Shown here piece by piece: positions 1 to 8,488 of a stretch of DNA of 64,000 bases. The DNA comes from Candidatus Villigracilis propinquus. Lineage in GTDB: Bacteria > Chloroflexota > Anaerolineae > Anaerolineales > Villigracilaceae. Position numbers and translations under genes: made by a program. Location: contig JADKDM010000010.1 in the NCBI GenBank assembly GCA_016714565.1, forward strand, positions 62,001-126,000, given 5' to 3'. How positions within the stretch are numbered: position 1 is the first letter of the stretch; each line of letters starts with the position of its first letter. The notes below the pieces were generated by a model. It saw nothing but the letters and a program-made list of their open reading frames with translations, did no database searches and had not been told where the DNA came from.

Positions 1-209
1 GTTGGATGTTCGATATTGAAATGATCGATCGTATCCTGCAGGCGCTGCAGAACAGATTCGTCCGTTTCAACATTGGGATCCTGCAAAAGGCTGTTTATAT
101 CCGCAGTAATGTTTTCCAACAGGTCGCGTCCCTTTTTGTCCTGAGGGCTCACCTGTTCCAACTCACCCTGTAACTGCTCAAGGAGCTCCCGAATTTTGTT
201 TTTTGGCAT
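1..209 (-). CDS. DUF4404 family protein (C-terminus cut by window edge)
   Basis: Small helical protein starting MPKNKIRELLEQLQGELE, with 69 complete codons visible before the window ends. The N-terminal pattern of Leu/Glu heptads and the later run of acidic residues fit the DUF4404 family, whose function is unknown. The ATG follows an AGGAGTG-type Shine-Dalgarno sequence in the purine-rich stretch just upstream. The missing C-terminus lies beyond base 1. It is divergently placed from nothing recognisable; the next gene downstream of its promoter is another small minus-strand gene. Confidence 0.75.
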   Translation of the reverse strand, partial: MPKNKIRELLEQLQGELEQVSPQDKKGRDLLENITADINSLLQDPNVETDESVLQRLQDTIDHFNIEHP

Positions 210-299
210 GTAACACACTCCTTTTGAGATATGAAGAGATCAATATAAAATTCTTCCACATCTCCATTTTACATCCTTTTGAATTTTGACGCAGGAATA

Positions 300-557
300 T
301 CAACCTAGCAATTCACGGTCAGCCTGATCGATCTCCTCGAATATCTTCTTCACATCTGCTTTCACTTCGGCAGTTGCGCTGGGCGTCATGGAAATGAACT
401 TGATCATATCCCGTGCCTGACGCAAAAAATCACGAACGCCTGCGATATAGGACAGGTCATTGCGTCTTAATTCAGCTGGGTAGGGAATTTCCCGGGCCTT
501 TTGGATCAGTTGTCGGGCGCGAATGAGGCGCTCAGCGGCAGGGATGAGTTTTGCCAT
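300..557 (-). CDS. small conserved helical protein, function unknown
   Basis: An 85-residue protein starting MAKLIPAAERLI. A longer reading to 629 is possible, but the internal ATG at 557 has a good AAAGGA Shine-Dalgarno sequence and the extra 24 residues look non-coding. It is predicted all-helical, with basic residues in the first half and an acidic C-terminus. No transmembrane segment or catalytic motif is seen. I do not recognise the family. The next gene on this strand, the DUF4404 gene, begins about 90 bases downstream and could be cotranscribed. Confidence 0.6.
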   Translation of the reverse strand: MAKLIPAAERLIRARQLIQKAREIPYPAELRRNDLSYIAGVRDFLRQARDMIKFISMTPSATAEVKADVKKIFEEIDQADRELLG

Positions 558-712
558 ATTGTTCCTTTGAATTGAAATAAACGGGAAACAGTCATCGCCA
601 TCTCCCAAATGGTTATAAAATCTTAGCACAATATGCCATTTATAACTTGCCAGACCTTACCTTTAATTGTATGATTGGAAAAAAATACAGAAAAGAATGA
701 ATCGGTAAACCA

Positions 713-1075
713 ATGACAAAAATCATGATCGTGGACGATGACAATCTTGTCACCCAACTGCTGGAAAAACTTCTCAAAATCGATGGCTATGAAACCGCCT
801 CTGTGAACGATAGTTCAAAAGCGATCGAAATCGCCAGTTCCGTAAAGCCCGATCTTTTTCTGTTGGATCTGATGATGCCGCAGCCCGATGGCTTTAAGCT
901 GTGCAGAATGCTGCGCCAAACACTGGAATTCGCCACAACCCCCATCATTATTGTTACCGCACTGGACGACAGCGACAGCAGAGCTGTTGCCTTTGGTGCA
1001 GGTGCAAACGACTACATCACCAAGCCATTCCATCCCAACGAACTTGCCGAAAGAATAAAAGAAGCACTTCAATAA
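713..1075 (+). CDS. single-domain response regulator (CheY-like receiver)
   Basis: A 120-residue stand-alone receiver domain. The acidic pocket is D8-D10, the phospho-acceptor is D52 in LLDLMMP, the switch threonine is T82 and the conserved lysine is K104 in the KPF motif. There is no output domain, so it probably acts by protein contact, as CheY or Spo0F do. No histidine kinase lies nearby. It ends just before a strong bidirectional terminator shared with the convergent cytochrome gene. Confidence 0.9.
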   Translation: MTKIMIVDDDNLVTQLLEKLLKIDGYETASVNDSSKAIEIASSVKPDLFLLDLMMPQPDGFKLCRMLRQTLEFATTPIIIVTALDDSDSRAVAFGAGANDYITKPFHPNELAERIKEALQ

Positions 1076-1090
1076 GATACGTCTTCAACA

Positions 1091-1127
1091 AAAAGACATG
1101 CCCCAAAAAAATTGGGGCATGTCTTTT
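1091..1127. terminator. bidirectional intrinsic terminator
   Basis: A perfect 16-bp stem (AAAAGACATGCCCCAA and its complement) closes a 5-base A-rich loop. Its outer arms give a U-run in both directions, as expected between convergent genes (response regulator and cytochrome lipoprotein). Confidence 0.9.
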
Positions 1128-1150
1128 TGTTCTGTCTTCAAACACACGGA

Positions 1151-1552
1151 CTATTTCAGGGTGCGAATAAAGGAAACTACCTGCCAGATCTGCTCATCGG
1201 TCAAAGTGCCTTTCCAGGCGACCATGCCAGTACCTTCTTTGCCGGTATTAATGCGCCAGTACAGGAAATCATCACCAGCGGAAACCTGAAGCACAGAAAG
1301 ATCCTTCGGGGTGGGGTCAAGAGCCGCACCAGCAGGACCATCACCCTTGCCCAGAGGGCCGTGGCAAGACTCGCAATTGGTCTTGAACACTTCAGCGCCA
1401 GCCGCAGCAGCATCTGCACCAAGGGGGTTGGTTTTACCAGCATAATCAGCAGGAACAGGAGCCAAAGTAGCAACCGCATTCGAGCCACCACCGCAAGCAG
1501 CAAGCACCAGAGCGGACAAAACTAAAACAGCAAACAAGACTTTCTTCATCAT
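1151..1552 (-). CDS. c-type cytochrome lipoprotein
   Basis: A 133-residue exported electron carrier. The N-terminus is a lipoprotein signal with lipobox LAAC (Cys20), followed by a Gly/Ser-rich and Ala/Pro linker and a class I cytochrome c domain. The heme motif is CESCH (C60, C63, H64) and the likely axial methionine is M110 in GMVAWKG. The start could be Met1 or Met2; Met2 (1549) has better spacing from GGAGG. It may feed electrons to the oxidase encoded about 28 kb away, but that link is only inferred. Confidence 0.9.
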   Translation of the reverse strand: MMKKVLFAVLVLSALVLAACGGGSNAVATLAPVPADYAGKTNPLGADAAAAGAEVFKTNCESCHGPLGKGDGPAGAALDPTPKDLSVLQVSAGDDFLYWRINTGKEGTGMVAWKGTLTDEQIWQVVSFIRTLK

Positions 1553-1725
1553 ATACCTCCAGTTGTTATATATATCGAATAGCGGGCAAGATTATATTTA
1601 CCTTGTGAAATTATATACAGTGACTTAAGTTACACATTAAATGTGACACTTGTTAACGGAACATTGTACAAGATTACTTAGCTTTTCGTCCGCCTTTTAG
1701 CTCTTTCTGCAACTTTACAACTCCC

Positions 1726-2103
1726 TCAGTCACCATTTGCAGCGAGCTTCGCCTGATCGATCCAGCCTTCGGGATTCATCATTTGCATCCCTGCCGCATC
1801 AAGACTTTTCTGCAAGTCACCAGCTGTTGCATTCGCTAATTCCTCAAAAGTTGTAATTCCGGCCTCTTTAAGGACTTTTGCCACTTTAGGACCAATTCCC
1901 TCGATCTTTGTAAGCTCATCAGCACCTTTCTTTGCTGACTTTTTCGCCTCATGCCCCGCCCCAACTTGCTCCTGTTTTCTCGAACTGGCCCACCACCCGA
2001 TAGTGACCGCCAGAAAAAAGAGAACCATTCCAACCATCAAAAACCACTGAAGCTCCGTATTCGGACCTTCTCCACCTTCAGACAACAAACGTAATGCAAG
2101 CAT
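1726..2103 (-). CDS. membrane-anchored helix-hairpin-helix protein
   Basis: A 125-residue protein. The start at 2103 is set by GGAGG five bases upstream; a longer reading to 2160 lacks such a site. Residues about 20-40 form one membrane segment, followed by a basic linker. The C-terminal 60 residues carry LTKIEGIGPKVAKVLKEAG, the helix-hairpin-helix signature seen in DUF4332-like and L21-fused HhH domains that bind nucleic acids. The C-terminus continues with helices resembling the second HhH half. Its role is unknown. Confidence 0.8.
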   Translation of the reverse strand: MLALRLLSEGGEGPNTELQWFLMVGMVLFFLAVTIGWWASSRKQEQVGAGHEAKKSAKKGADELTKIEGIGPKVAKVLKEAGITTFEELANATAGDLQKSLDAAGMQMMNPEGWIDQAKLAANGD

Positions 2104-2202
2104 ATCCGCCTCCAAAAGTATTTTTTTTCTACTTATAAGGGAAAAAATGGGACATGTCAATTCTTAAGGGTAAAATAAACCAACTTATTTGGGAGCTGAA
2201 TC

Positions 2203-3090
2203 ATGAAAATTAAAACCTGGCAAAAGATCGTAGCTGTGCTCGTCTTGTTTCTTCTAGTTCTTCGGGTCATTTCAAAACCAGCCATTGAGCACCCCTACTA
2301 TGCCGCGGACTTAAACTATCCGCTCGTCATCGCCCACCAGGGTGGAGACGGCTTGTGGCCTGGCGATACCATGTTCGCATTCCAGAACGCCGCAGACATG
2401 GGCGCGGATGTGCTTGAAATGGATGTTCACATCACCAAAGACGGCGTGCTCGTCCTTATGCACGACGAAGCCGTGGACAGAACTACAGACGGCACTGGCG
2501 ACATCGAATCCATGACATTGGAAGAGCTCAAGAAACTTGACGCCGGCTATGATTGGTCAGCAGATGATGGCGTCACTTTCCCCTTCCGCGGAACAGGCAT
2601 TACCATCCCAACCATGGAAGAAGTTTTCGCCGCCTTTCCTGACAAGCACATGACCATTGAGATCAAAAAGACAAACGCCTCAATGACAAAGCTGTTCTGT
2701 GAATTGATCCGTACATATAACATGCAAGACAAAGTCCTGATCGCATCTTTCTATGATGACAAGCTCAAGGAATTCCGCGAGACCTGCCCCGAAGTTGCCA
2801 CCTCCAGCGCAAAGAACGAGACGACTGTATTCGTTCTGTTGACCAAGCCCTTCCTTGGCAGTTTTTATTCACCCAAATTCTTTTCTTTACAGGTTCCAGA
2901 AGAATCCGGTGGAATCACCGTGATGACGCCTGCATTTGTGAAGGCGGCCCACGAACGCAACCTCGCCGTTGAGCCGTGGACCATCAACGACGCTGAAACG
3001 ATGAAGAAATTCATCGCTTGGGGCGTGGATGGAATCATCACCGACAGACCCGATATCATGCTGGAAATATTAGGCAGACAAGATCCATGA
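2203..3090 (+). CDS. glycerophosphodiester phosphodiesterase family protein
   Basis: A 295-residue protein with an N-terminal membrane anchor (residues 7-24) and a GDPD TIM-barrel domain. It would hydrolyse glycerophosphodiesters to glycerol-3-phosphate and an alcohol at the outer membrane face. Likely catalytic residues are H45 and H87; the metal-binding pattern is E72-x-D74 and E153 in IEIK. The usual HRG...PENT motif reads HQG...PGDT, so the Arg and Glu of that motif are replaced. Its stop overlaps the next start by ATGA, indicating translational coupling with the DUF1684 gene. Confidence 0.88.
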   Translation: MKIKTWQKIVAVLVLFLLVLRVISKPAIEHPYYAADLNYPLVIAHQGGDGLWPGDTMFAFQNAADMGADVLEMDVHITKDGVLVLMHDEAVDRTTDGTGDIESMTLEELKKLDAGYDWSADDGVTFPFRGTGITIPTMEEVFAAFPDKHMTIEIKKTNASMTKLFCELIRTYNMQDKVLIASFYDDKLKEFRETCPEVATSSAKNETTVFVLLTKPFLGSFYSPKFFSLQVPEESGGITVMTPAFVKAAHERNLAVEPWTINDAETMKKFIAWGVDGIITDRPDIMLEILGRQDP

Positions 3091-3902
3091 CAGACTACGA
3101 AGAGACTATAAAAAATATCCGCACAGCAAGAAATAAAAAGACTGCATCAGATCCGTTACACTGGCTTAACCTGGCAGGTTTGTTTTGGTTGGAAGAAGGC
3201 GAAAATCCGTTTGGCAGCGACGAAGCTAATAAGATCGTTCTGCCTGCATTTCCACAAGCGAATTGTGGCTCGCTTAGACTCAAAGATGGGCTTGTCACAC
3301 TTCAACCAGCCGAAGACACAAACATAACCATCAACGGAGTACCACCTGCGTCCCGCCCATTGCTGACAGACCGTGAAAAAGAACCGGATTTGATCAATCT
3401 TGGCTCACTAACCATGAAGATCATCATCCGCGGCGGTGCGCCACTTGTGAGAATTTGGGATAGAGAATCCTACGCAGGCAAGGACTTCACCGGCTTTCAT
3501 TATTACCCTGCCAAACCTGAATACCGCATAACGGCAAAATATGTCCGCTATGACCCGCCCAAACTGATCAAAGTTATGGAAGTGATAGGCACAGAAATTG
3601 ACAGCGCACTTTTAGGGCAGGCACAATTTACATTGAACGGTGTGGATTGCACACTGGAAGCTGAAAAAAGCGGCGACGGGCTGCTGTTCAATTTCACAGA
3701 CGGCACGAATAAAGACACCACCTACGGCGGCGGAAGAAAATTCTATTTACCGAAACCCGAAGGAGATGAGATCATCCTTGATTTCAATCTCACCGAAAAC
3801 TGGCCTTGCGCGTACACGCCGTACGCAACCTGCCCCATTCCATCCAAAGAAAATCGCCTGCCAATCAAGGTCGAAGCAGGCGAACTCAAATATCACGATT
3901 AG
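3087..3902 (+). CDS. DUF1684 domain protein
   Basis: A 271-residue cytosolic protein. Conserved DUF1684 features are WLNLAGLFWLEEGENPFGSD near residues 25-44 and a C-terminal YTPYATCPIPSKENRLP block. The family has no established reaction. The start is the ATG that overlaps the GDPD stop (ATGA), so an apparent upstream extension is rejected. Its downstream spacer holds a hairpin and a 7-nt periodic array. Confidence 0.88.
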   Translation: MTDYEETIKNIRTARNKKTASDPLHWLNLAGLFWLEEGENPFGSDEANKIVLPAFPQANCGSLRLKDGLVTLQPAEDTNITINGVPPASRPLLTDREKEPDLINLGSLTMKIIIRGGAPLVRIWDRESYAGKDFTGFHYYPAKPEYRITAKYVRYDPPKLIKVMEVIGTEIDSALLGQAQFTLNGVDCTLEAEKSGDGLLFNFTDGTNKDTTYGGGRKFYLPKPEGDEIILDFNLTENWPCAYTPYATCPIPSKENRLPIKVEAGELKYHD

Positions 3903-3907
3903 CAAAA

Positions 3908-3958
3908 CGAACAGCGAGATAAAACTCGCTGCTCGTTACTTATTACTTTTTACTTTTT
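3908..3958. repeat. 7-nt periodic array with hairpin
   Basis: Bases 3908-3918 and 3925-3935 form an 11-bp stem with one mismatch. They are followed by units of the form ACTTWTT at 3938, 3945 and 3952, exactly 7 nt apart. The hairpin plus T-rich tail may also act as a terminator for DUF1684. Confidence 0.6.
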
Positions 3959-4515
3959 TATTCCACCCACGTCACACGATCTTCAAACCCCAGCCGCACA
4001 TACGGTTCAGAAGTCACATCTGGATAGCCGACATAAATAAAGCCGACAATATGTTGATCTTCTACAAAGCCTAAAAATTCCTTCACATTAGCATCCCGTG
4101 CTGAGTCACCTGTACGCCAGATGGCGCCGAGTCCAAGCGCGTGCGCGGCGAGCAAAATATTCTGGCAGGCTGCTGAAGCGGCAGAGATATTTTCAACTTC
4201 ATTGATCTTTGTGTCGGCGGGTTTATCTGCGCCAACGGCAATGACTACGGGAGCGCGGAGCGGCAATGCTCGGGTCTTGTCCAAACCTTCAGACGGCGTG
4301 CCAGGATTACGGTCCAGAAAAGAAGCGGCCATTACGTCGCCCAGTTTATTACGTCCATCCCCAGTCAACACCACAAAACGCCAGGGGCGCACTTTATGAT
4401 GATTGGGAGCTTGCACACCCGCACTCAAAAGTTTTTCGATCACATCACGCGGCACGACATCCAGTTTTACTTTTTTGATCGTCTGTCTTTCATGAATTGC
4501 ATCAAAGATTTCCAT
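3958..4515 (-). CDS. nitroreductase family FMN oxidoreductase
   Basis: A 185-residue protein. The fold signature is an N-terminal FDAIHERQTIKKV segment (FMN phosphate contacts), then APNHHKVRPWRFVV, and a C-terminal GYPDV segment. Such enzymes form FMN dimers and reduce nitro or quinone compounds with NAD(P)H; the substrate here is unknown. The ATG at 4515 has GGAGG spaced seven bases away, preferred over an ATG 18 bases upstream. It is divergent from the deacetylase gene, with only 45 bp between them. Confidence 0.87.
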   Translation of the reverse strand: MEIFDAIHERQTIKKVKLDVVPRDVIEKLLSAGVQAPNHHKVRPWRFVVLTGDGRNKLGDVMAASFLDRNPGTPSEGLDKTRALPLRAPVVIAVGADKPADTKINEVENISAASAACQNILLAAHALGLGAIWRTGDSARDANVKEFLGFVEDQHIVGFIYVGYPDVTSEPYVRLGFEDRVTWVE

Positions 4516-4545
4516 CGTTCCTCCGTCATCCATGACGCTTGCGGG

Positions 4546-4551
4546 TAAAAT
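4546..4551 (+). promoter_or_regulatory. -10 box TAAAAT of the deacetylase gene
   Basis: TAAAAT ends nine bases before the ATG and no Shine-Dalgarno sequence is present, so the transcript would be leaderless or nearly so. Confidence 0.45.
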
Positions 4552-4560
4552 TGTCTTACC

Positions 4561-5598
4561 ATGAAAATATTTTACTCAGAAGAACATCGCAACCACTACC
4601 CGCCTTACGAAGTTTTTGATGGCGGCAAGCGTGTGGAATATTTTGAAAACCCCGACCGAATGGATAGGATCTTATCTGCGCTTGGCAAAACGGATTGGGC
4701 CGACTTAACGCAGCCAGCGGATTTTGGACTCGACCCCATCCTCGCTGTACACGATAAGGATTACATCAACTTCCTCGCCTCGTGCTGGACCGAGTGGCTG
4801 GCCTCTGACCCTGAAGTGGCTGCTACGCCTGAGCAGCACGCCTTCCTGCCCGCCACCTTTGCATTGCGTCGCAGAACCCGCCCCACCAGCTCCCTGCACG
4901 GACGCGGCGGCTACTACATGATGGATCTCTCCGCCTGCATCGTAGCCGGGACGTACAAAGCTGCTCTGGCTTCTGCGAATTGCGCGTTGAGTGCGGCAGA
5001 GGCAGCGGTCAGCGATCAGCGATCAGCTTTTGGGTTGTGCAGGCCTCCGGGGCATCATGCGGGGAAGGATTATGCGGGCGGATATTGTTTCATCAACAAT
5101 GCATCTGTTGCAGCGAACTGGATATCTTCAAAAGGGAAAGTTGCCCTGCTTGATATTGACTATCACGGCGGCAACGGTACTCAGGATATATTCTACGAAC
5201 GAAGCGATGTGCTGACCATATCGATTCATGGCGACCCGGATTATGAATATCCACATTACACAGGCTTTGCAGATGAAACTGGTGCAGGAGCAGGGCTCGG
5301 CTTTCATAAAAATTTCCCGCTTCCAAAAGACACGGGTGACGCGGGCTATCTCGCTACCCTCGATGAAGCACTGGAAATGATCGGCAAGTTTTCGCCAAGT
5401 TACCTTGTCCTCTCGACGGGCATGGACACCTTTGATGGCGACCCGCTTGGAAAATTCCATGTGACACAAAATGGTTTTGCTGAAATAGGGAAAAGAATCT
5501 CGGTTCTAAAACTGCCCACCGCAATTATTATGGAAGGCGGTTATGCAAATGAAGCACTCGGCACAAATATCGTCACTTTATTGGAGAATTTCAAATGA
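4561..5598 (+). CDS. histone deacetylase / acetylpolyamine amidohydrolase family protein
   Basis: A 345-residue zinc hydrolase of the arginase/deacetylase fold. Catalytic His pair H165-H166 (PGHHAG), zinc ligands D200, H202 and D289, and transition-state Tyr Y328 (GGY) are all present. The long N-terminal insert before residue 120 fits the bacterial acetylpolyamine-amidohydrolase branch. Residues 148-157, just before the catalytic loop, are encoded by a tandem 7-nt repeat (5003-5027), so this loop is probably a late insertion. It overlaps the next gene by ATGA. Confidence 0.9.
   Translation: MKIFYSEEHRNHYPPYEVFDGGKRVEYFENPDRMDRILSALGKTDWADLTQPADFGLDPILAVHDKDYINFLASCWTEWLASDPEVAATPEQHAFLPATFALRRRTRPTSSLHGRGGYYMMDLSACIVAGTYKAALASANCALSAAEAAVSDQRSAFGLCRPPGHHAGKDYAGGYCFINNASVAANWISSKGKVALLDIDYHGGNGTQDIFYERSDVLTISIHGDPDYEYPHYTGFADETGAGAGLGFHKNFPLPKDTGDAGYLATLDEALEMIGKFSPSYLVLSTGMDTFDGDPLGKFHVTQNGFAEIGKRISVLKLPTAIIMEGGYANEALGTNIVTLLENFK
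5003..5027 (+). repeat. in-gene 7-nt tandem repeat
   Basis: About 3.5 units of CAGCGAT lie in frame within the deacetylase gene, encoding A-V-S-D-Q-R-S-A (residues 149-156). Confidence 0.8.
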
Positions 5599-6368
5599 AA
5601 AAAAATCTATTCGGTATCCTTGCATTAATTCTGGCAATGTTTGCTTGCAGCGCACCGGCGGCTGAAGCAACACCTACGCCAATGCCACCAACTGAAACTG
5701 AAATGCCTGCTTTTACGTTCACCCCCGAAGCAACATTTACACCTGAGTTCACACTCACTCCCACGACCACATTTATGCCCACAGTCACATTTACGCCGAC
5801 CATTTCCGCCACACCGACATTTGCATTTCCCACGGTAACTGTCAATAAACAGGCTCATTGCAGATACGGGCCTTCTTCTGCTTATCTGCACGCCGCGGAT
5901 CTGTACCCGGGTGATGTTGGCAGTGTAACGGGGCGGGCATTGTACAGCAGCTGGCTGTACATCAAGTTCGAAAAGATTGATTATTATTGCTGGGTTTCTC
6001 CATCTGTGGTGGATGTTGTAGGCGATATCAGCACCATTAAAAAGTTCGAGCCCAATCTGCAATCCATTGGCAGCAATATGTATGGACCGCCGCAAAATGT
6101 GGATGCCTATCGCAATGGTGACTATGTCGTCATCACGTGGGACCAGATGGAGATGTCTGACGATAAAGATCGCGGCTACTTAATTGAGGCGTTTGTCTGT
6201 CAGGATGGCGCGTATATTTGGTGGACCTTCTCCTACCCTGACCAATTCACCACCGACTACGAAGTAAAAGATGAGGCTGGATGCGCTGCCGCATCCTATG
6301 GAAGAATATACACCGTTGAAAAACATGGTTTCTCAGACCCGACGGATATTCCGTGGCCGAAGCCGTAA
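5595..6368 (+). CDS. SH3-like domain lipoprotein
   Basis: A 257-residue exported protein. The lipoprotein signal ends at Cys18 (AMFAC). Residues about 25-80 are a Thr/Pro-rich spacer with repeats of the type TFTPE. A bacterial SH3 domain follows (residues about 88-135, CRYGPSSAYLHAADLYPGD), and an uncharacterised C-terminal domain with paired cysteines completes it. SH3b domains usually bind cell-wall peptides. It is translationally coupled to the deacetylase upstream (4-base overlap), an unusual pairing of a cytosolic enzyme with a surface lipoprotein. Confidence 0.85.
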   Translation: MKKNLFGILALILAMFACSAPAAEATPTPMPPTETEMPAFTFTPEATFTPEFTLTPTTTFMPTVTFTPTISATPTFAFPTVTVNKQAHCRYGPSSAYLHAADLYPGDVGSVTGRALYSSWLYIKFEKIDYYCWVSPSVVDVVGDISTIKKFEPNLQSIGSNMYGPPQNVDAYRNGDYVVITWDQMEMSDDKDRGYLIEAFVCQDGAYIWWTFSYPDQFTTDYEVKDEAGCAAASYGRIYTVEKHGFSDPTDIPWPKP

Positions 6369-6402
6369 TTTTCTTCATTTGACCTGTTGCAAAAGTCAAT
6401 AA

Positions 6403-6437
6403 TTCCCCGGCTCAAGGCGGCGTCCTCGCAGCCGGGG
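6403..6437. repeat. GC-rich inverted repeat
   Basis: CCCCGGCT at 6403-6410 pairs with AGCCGGGG at 6430-6437. There is no U-run, so it is not a canonical terminator; its origin is unknown. Confidence 0.5.
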
Positions 6438-6477
6438 ACGGCGACGAGAGCACGTATGCAAGAAGTCTATTAAATCA

Positions 6478-6511
6478 AAAGCGGACGCTCATCGCGTCCG
6501 CTTTATTTTTT
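6478..6511 (+). terminator. intrinsic terminator
   Basis: An 11-bp stem (AAAGCGGACGC) with a 5-base loop is followed by TTTATTTTTT. It lies between the convergent lipoprotein and response regulator genes. Confidence 0.85.
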
Positions 6512-6880
6512 CTAGGAAAGTACTCCTGCTTTTTTCAGCGCATTTTCCAAAGCATCAATAGTGGCAGGCTTGATCAGCATGGCTTGCGCACCGCCTTTAA
6601 GCACGTGTTGGCGTGTTTCGGGCTGGTCGTCCGACGTGATGACGATGACTGGGACTTTCATTAAGCGTGGCTCGCGGCGGATGTAGGCGAGAACTTCCGT
6701 CCCGTCCACACCGGGCATGTTGATGTCGAGACAAACAAAGCGGGGAATCTGAGTCCCCAATACGGCCATTGCTGGGCTGGAACCATACGCAACCTTTGCG
6801 GACAACTCCAACACTTCCAACATTTGCTGCAACGCATCCGCGGTCTGGCGGTTATCGTCGATGATTAAGCCTTCTGACAT
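6512..6880 (-). CDS. single-domain response regulator
   Basis: A 122-residue receiver domain. Acidic pair D8-D9, phospho-acceptor D52 (CLDINMPG), T82 and K104 (IKPA) are present. The start at 6880 is set by GGAGG four bases upstream; a nine-residue longer reading lacks a ribosome site. There is no output domain and no kinase nearby. It is the second of three orphan receivers in this window. Confidence 0.88.
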   Translation of the reverse strand: MSEGLIIDDNRQTADALQQMLEVLELSAKVAYGSSPAMAVLGTQIPRFVCLDINMPGVDGTEVLAYIRREPRLMKVPVIVITSDDQPETRQHVLKGGAQAMLIKPATIDALENALKKAGVLS

Positions 6881-7089
6881 GAGTCCTCCAAAAATAACCA
6901 TGTCCATTGTGGACAGGTTGTAATCTTTCAGTTGAGATACTGCCTCTCGAAACAGGGACCAGCTAACCGGTCAAGAAAAGAGGCGTGAGCGGTTTATCAA
7001 ACCTGAATGAGTATACTCTCCCTGAGAATAGCCTGCAATGGACTCGCGGGGAATTGTCATCAAATTCAAATGATGGCAATACTGCCGAA

Positions 7090-8428
7090 TTATGCGACCG
7101 CATCCATCGCTGCGCCGAGGCGTTTGATGATCTCATCCACTTCCTCTTCGTTGATGGAAAGCGGGGGCGAGAACGCAAGGGTGTTTCCAAGCGGACGGGT
7201 GCGAAGTCCGCGCTCCTGGGCGGCTTTGAAGATCTGCATGGTCTTGGCTGCGTCAGCAGCTTTGGTTTCCTTGTTCGAGACAATTTCCACACCACAGACG
7301 AAACCGATTCCGCGCACATCACCGACGAAGGAAAATTCCTTGAGGGTCTGCAAACCTTCGAGCAGGCGTTTGCCGAGTTCGCGGGCGCGCTTGGGGAATT
7401 CTTCGCGTTCCATGATTTCGAGGTTTTTCAAGCCAACTGCGCAAGCCATGGCGTGACCTGAGTAAGTGTAGCCGTGCATATACGCTTCGGTATCTGCGGC
7501 AGTCTCCATCGTCTCGCGGATGGCATCGGAGAGTTGAATGCCGCCGAGCTGGGCATATCCGCTGGTGACGGCTTTGGCGAAGGAAAGAATATCGGGTTTG
7601 ACATTCCAATGTTTGAGGGCGAACCATTCGCCTGTGCGGCCAAAACCAGTGATGACTTCGTCGGCAATGAAGAGGACTTCGTATTTATCGCAGATCTGGC
7701 GGATGAGCGGGAAATAATCATCAGGCGGGACGATGACGCCGCCTACACCCATGACAGGTTCAGCGATGAACGCTGCGACGGTATCTTGTCCTTCGCGCAA
7801 AATTGCTTCTTCGAGTTCGCGAGCAGCAGCCTGACCAACTGTCTCTCCAGCTTTCAAGGTTCCTTCGTAGCGGTACGGATTTGGCGCAGGGATGTGGACG
7901 AACCCCTCCATGGCGGGGCCGAACATGGTGTGATATTTTTCGAGACCAGTCGCAAAGGTGGTTGCCACAGTAATGCCGTGATAGGCTCCCTTGCGGGCGA
8001 TGACCTTGTACTTGCCAGGCTTGCCTTTGCGCTTCCAGTAATAACGAGCGGTCTTGAAGGCTGAATCATTGGCTTCTGAACCGCCGGATGTGAACAGGGT
8101 TGTGTTCAATCCTTCGTAGGCGAAGCTCGCGAGCTTATCCGCCAGCTGAATGGATGGGAGATTGGTCATCCCTGAGAAGTTGGAGGTGAAGGCCAATTCC
8201 TTCATTTGGTCGTAGGCTGTTTTGGCGAGTTCTTCGCGGCCATAACCTGCGTTGACATTCCAAAGACCAGCCATGCCATCGAGTATCTTCTGTCCGTCGG
8301 TGGTGTAAAGCCAGACTCCCTCGCCGCGTTCGATAACCAACGGATTGGCATGCGATTTCGGGTGATAGGTTGGGTGAAGCTGTTTCTTGTCTTTCTCGAT
8401 CCAGGTTCTGTGTTTCCTGGTTTGTCAT
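7090..8428 (-). CDS. class III aminotransferase (5' frameshift)
   Basis: A PLP-dependent omega-transaminase of about 445 residues. PLP Lys sits in SFAKAVTSGY, the cofactor Asp in FIADEVITGFGR, and the phosphate-binding GGSEAND motif is present. The natural start is the ATG at 8428 after GGAGGAAAAC, giving MTNQETQ; one extra base at about 8401-8408 then shifts the frame. The continuation WIEKDKKQLHPTYHPKSHAN is found in the main frame and joins directly to the rest. Without the natural start only a TTG at 8340 is available. The substrate pair is unknown; it follows guaB on the same strand. Confidence 0.85.
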
Positions 8429-8450
8429 GTTTTCCTCCAAATGTAGTTGA

Positions 8451-8488
8451 AAAGTTTTCAGGTCGAAACGTTCAAACCTGTAAACTTT
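8451..8488. repeat. intercistronic hairpin between guaB and the aminotransferase
   Basis: AAAGTTTTCAGGT pairs with ACCTGTAAACTTT (13 bp, one mismatch). It starts one base past the guaB stop codon. There is no U-run on the minus strand, so it may stabilise guaB mRNA rather than terminate it. Confidence 0.6.
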
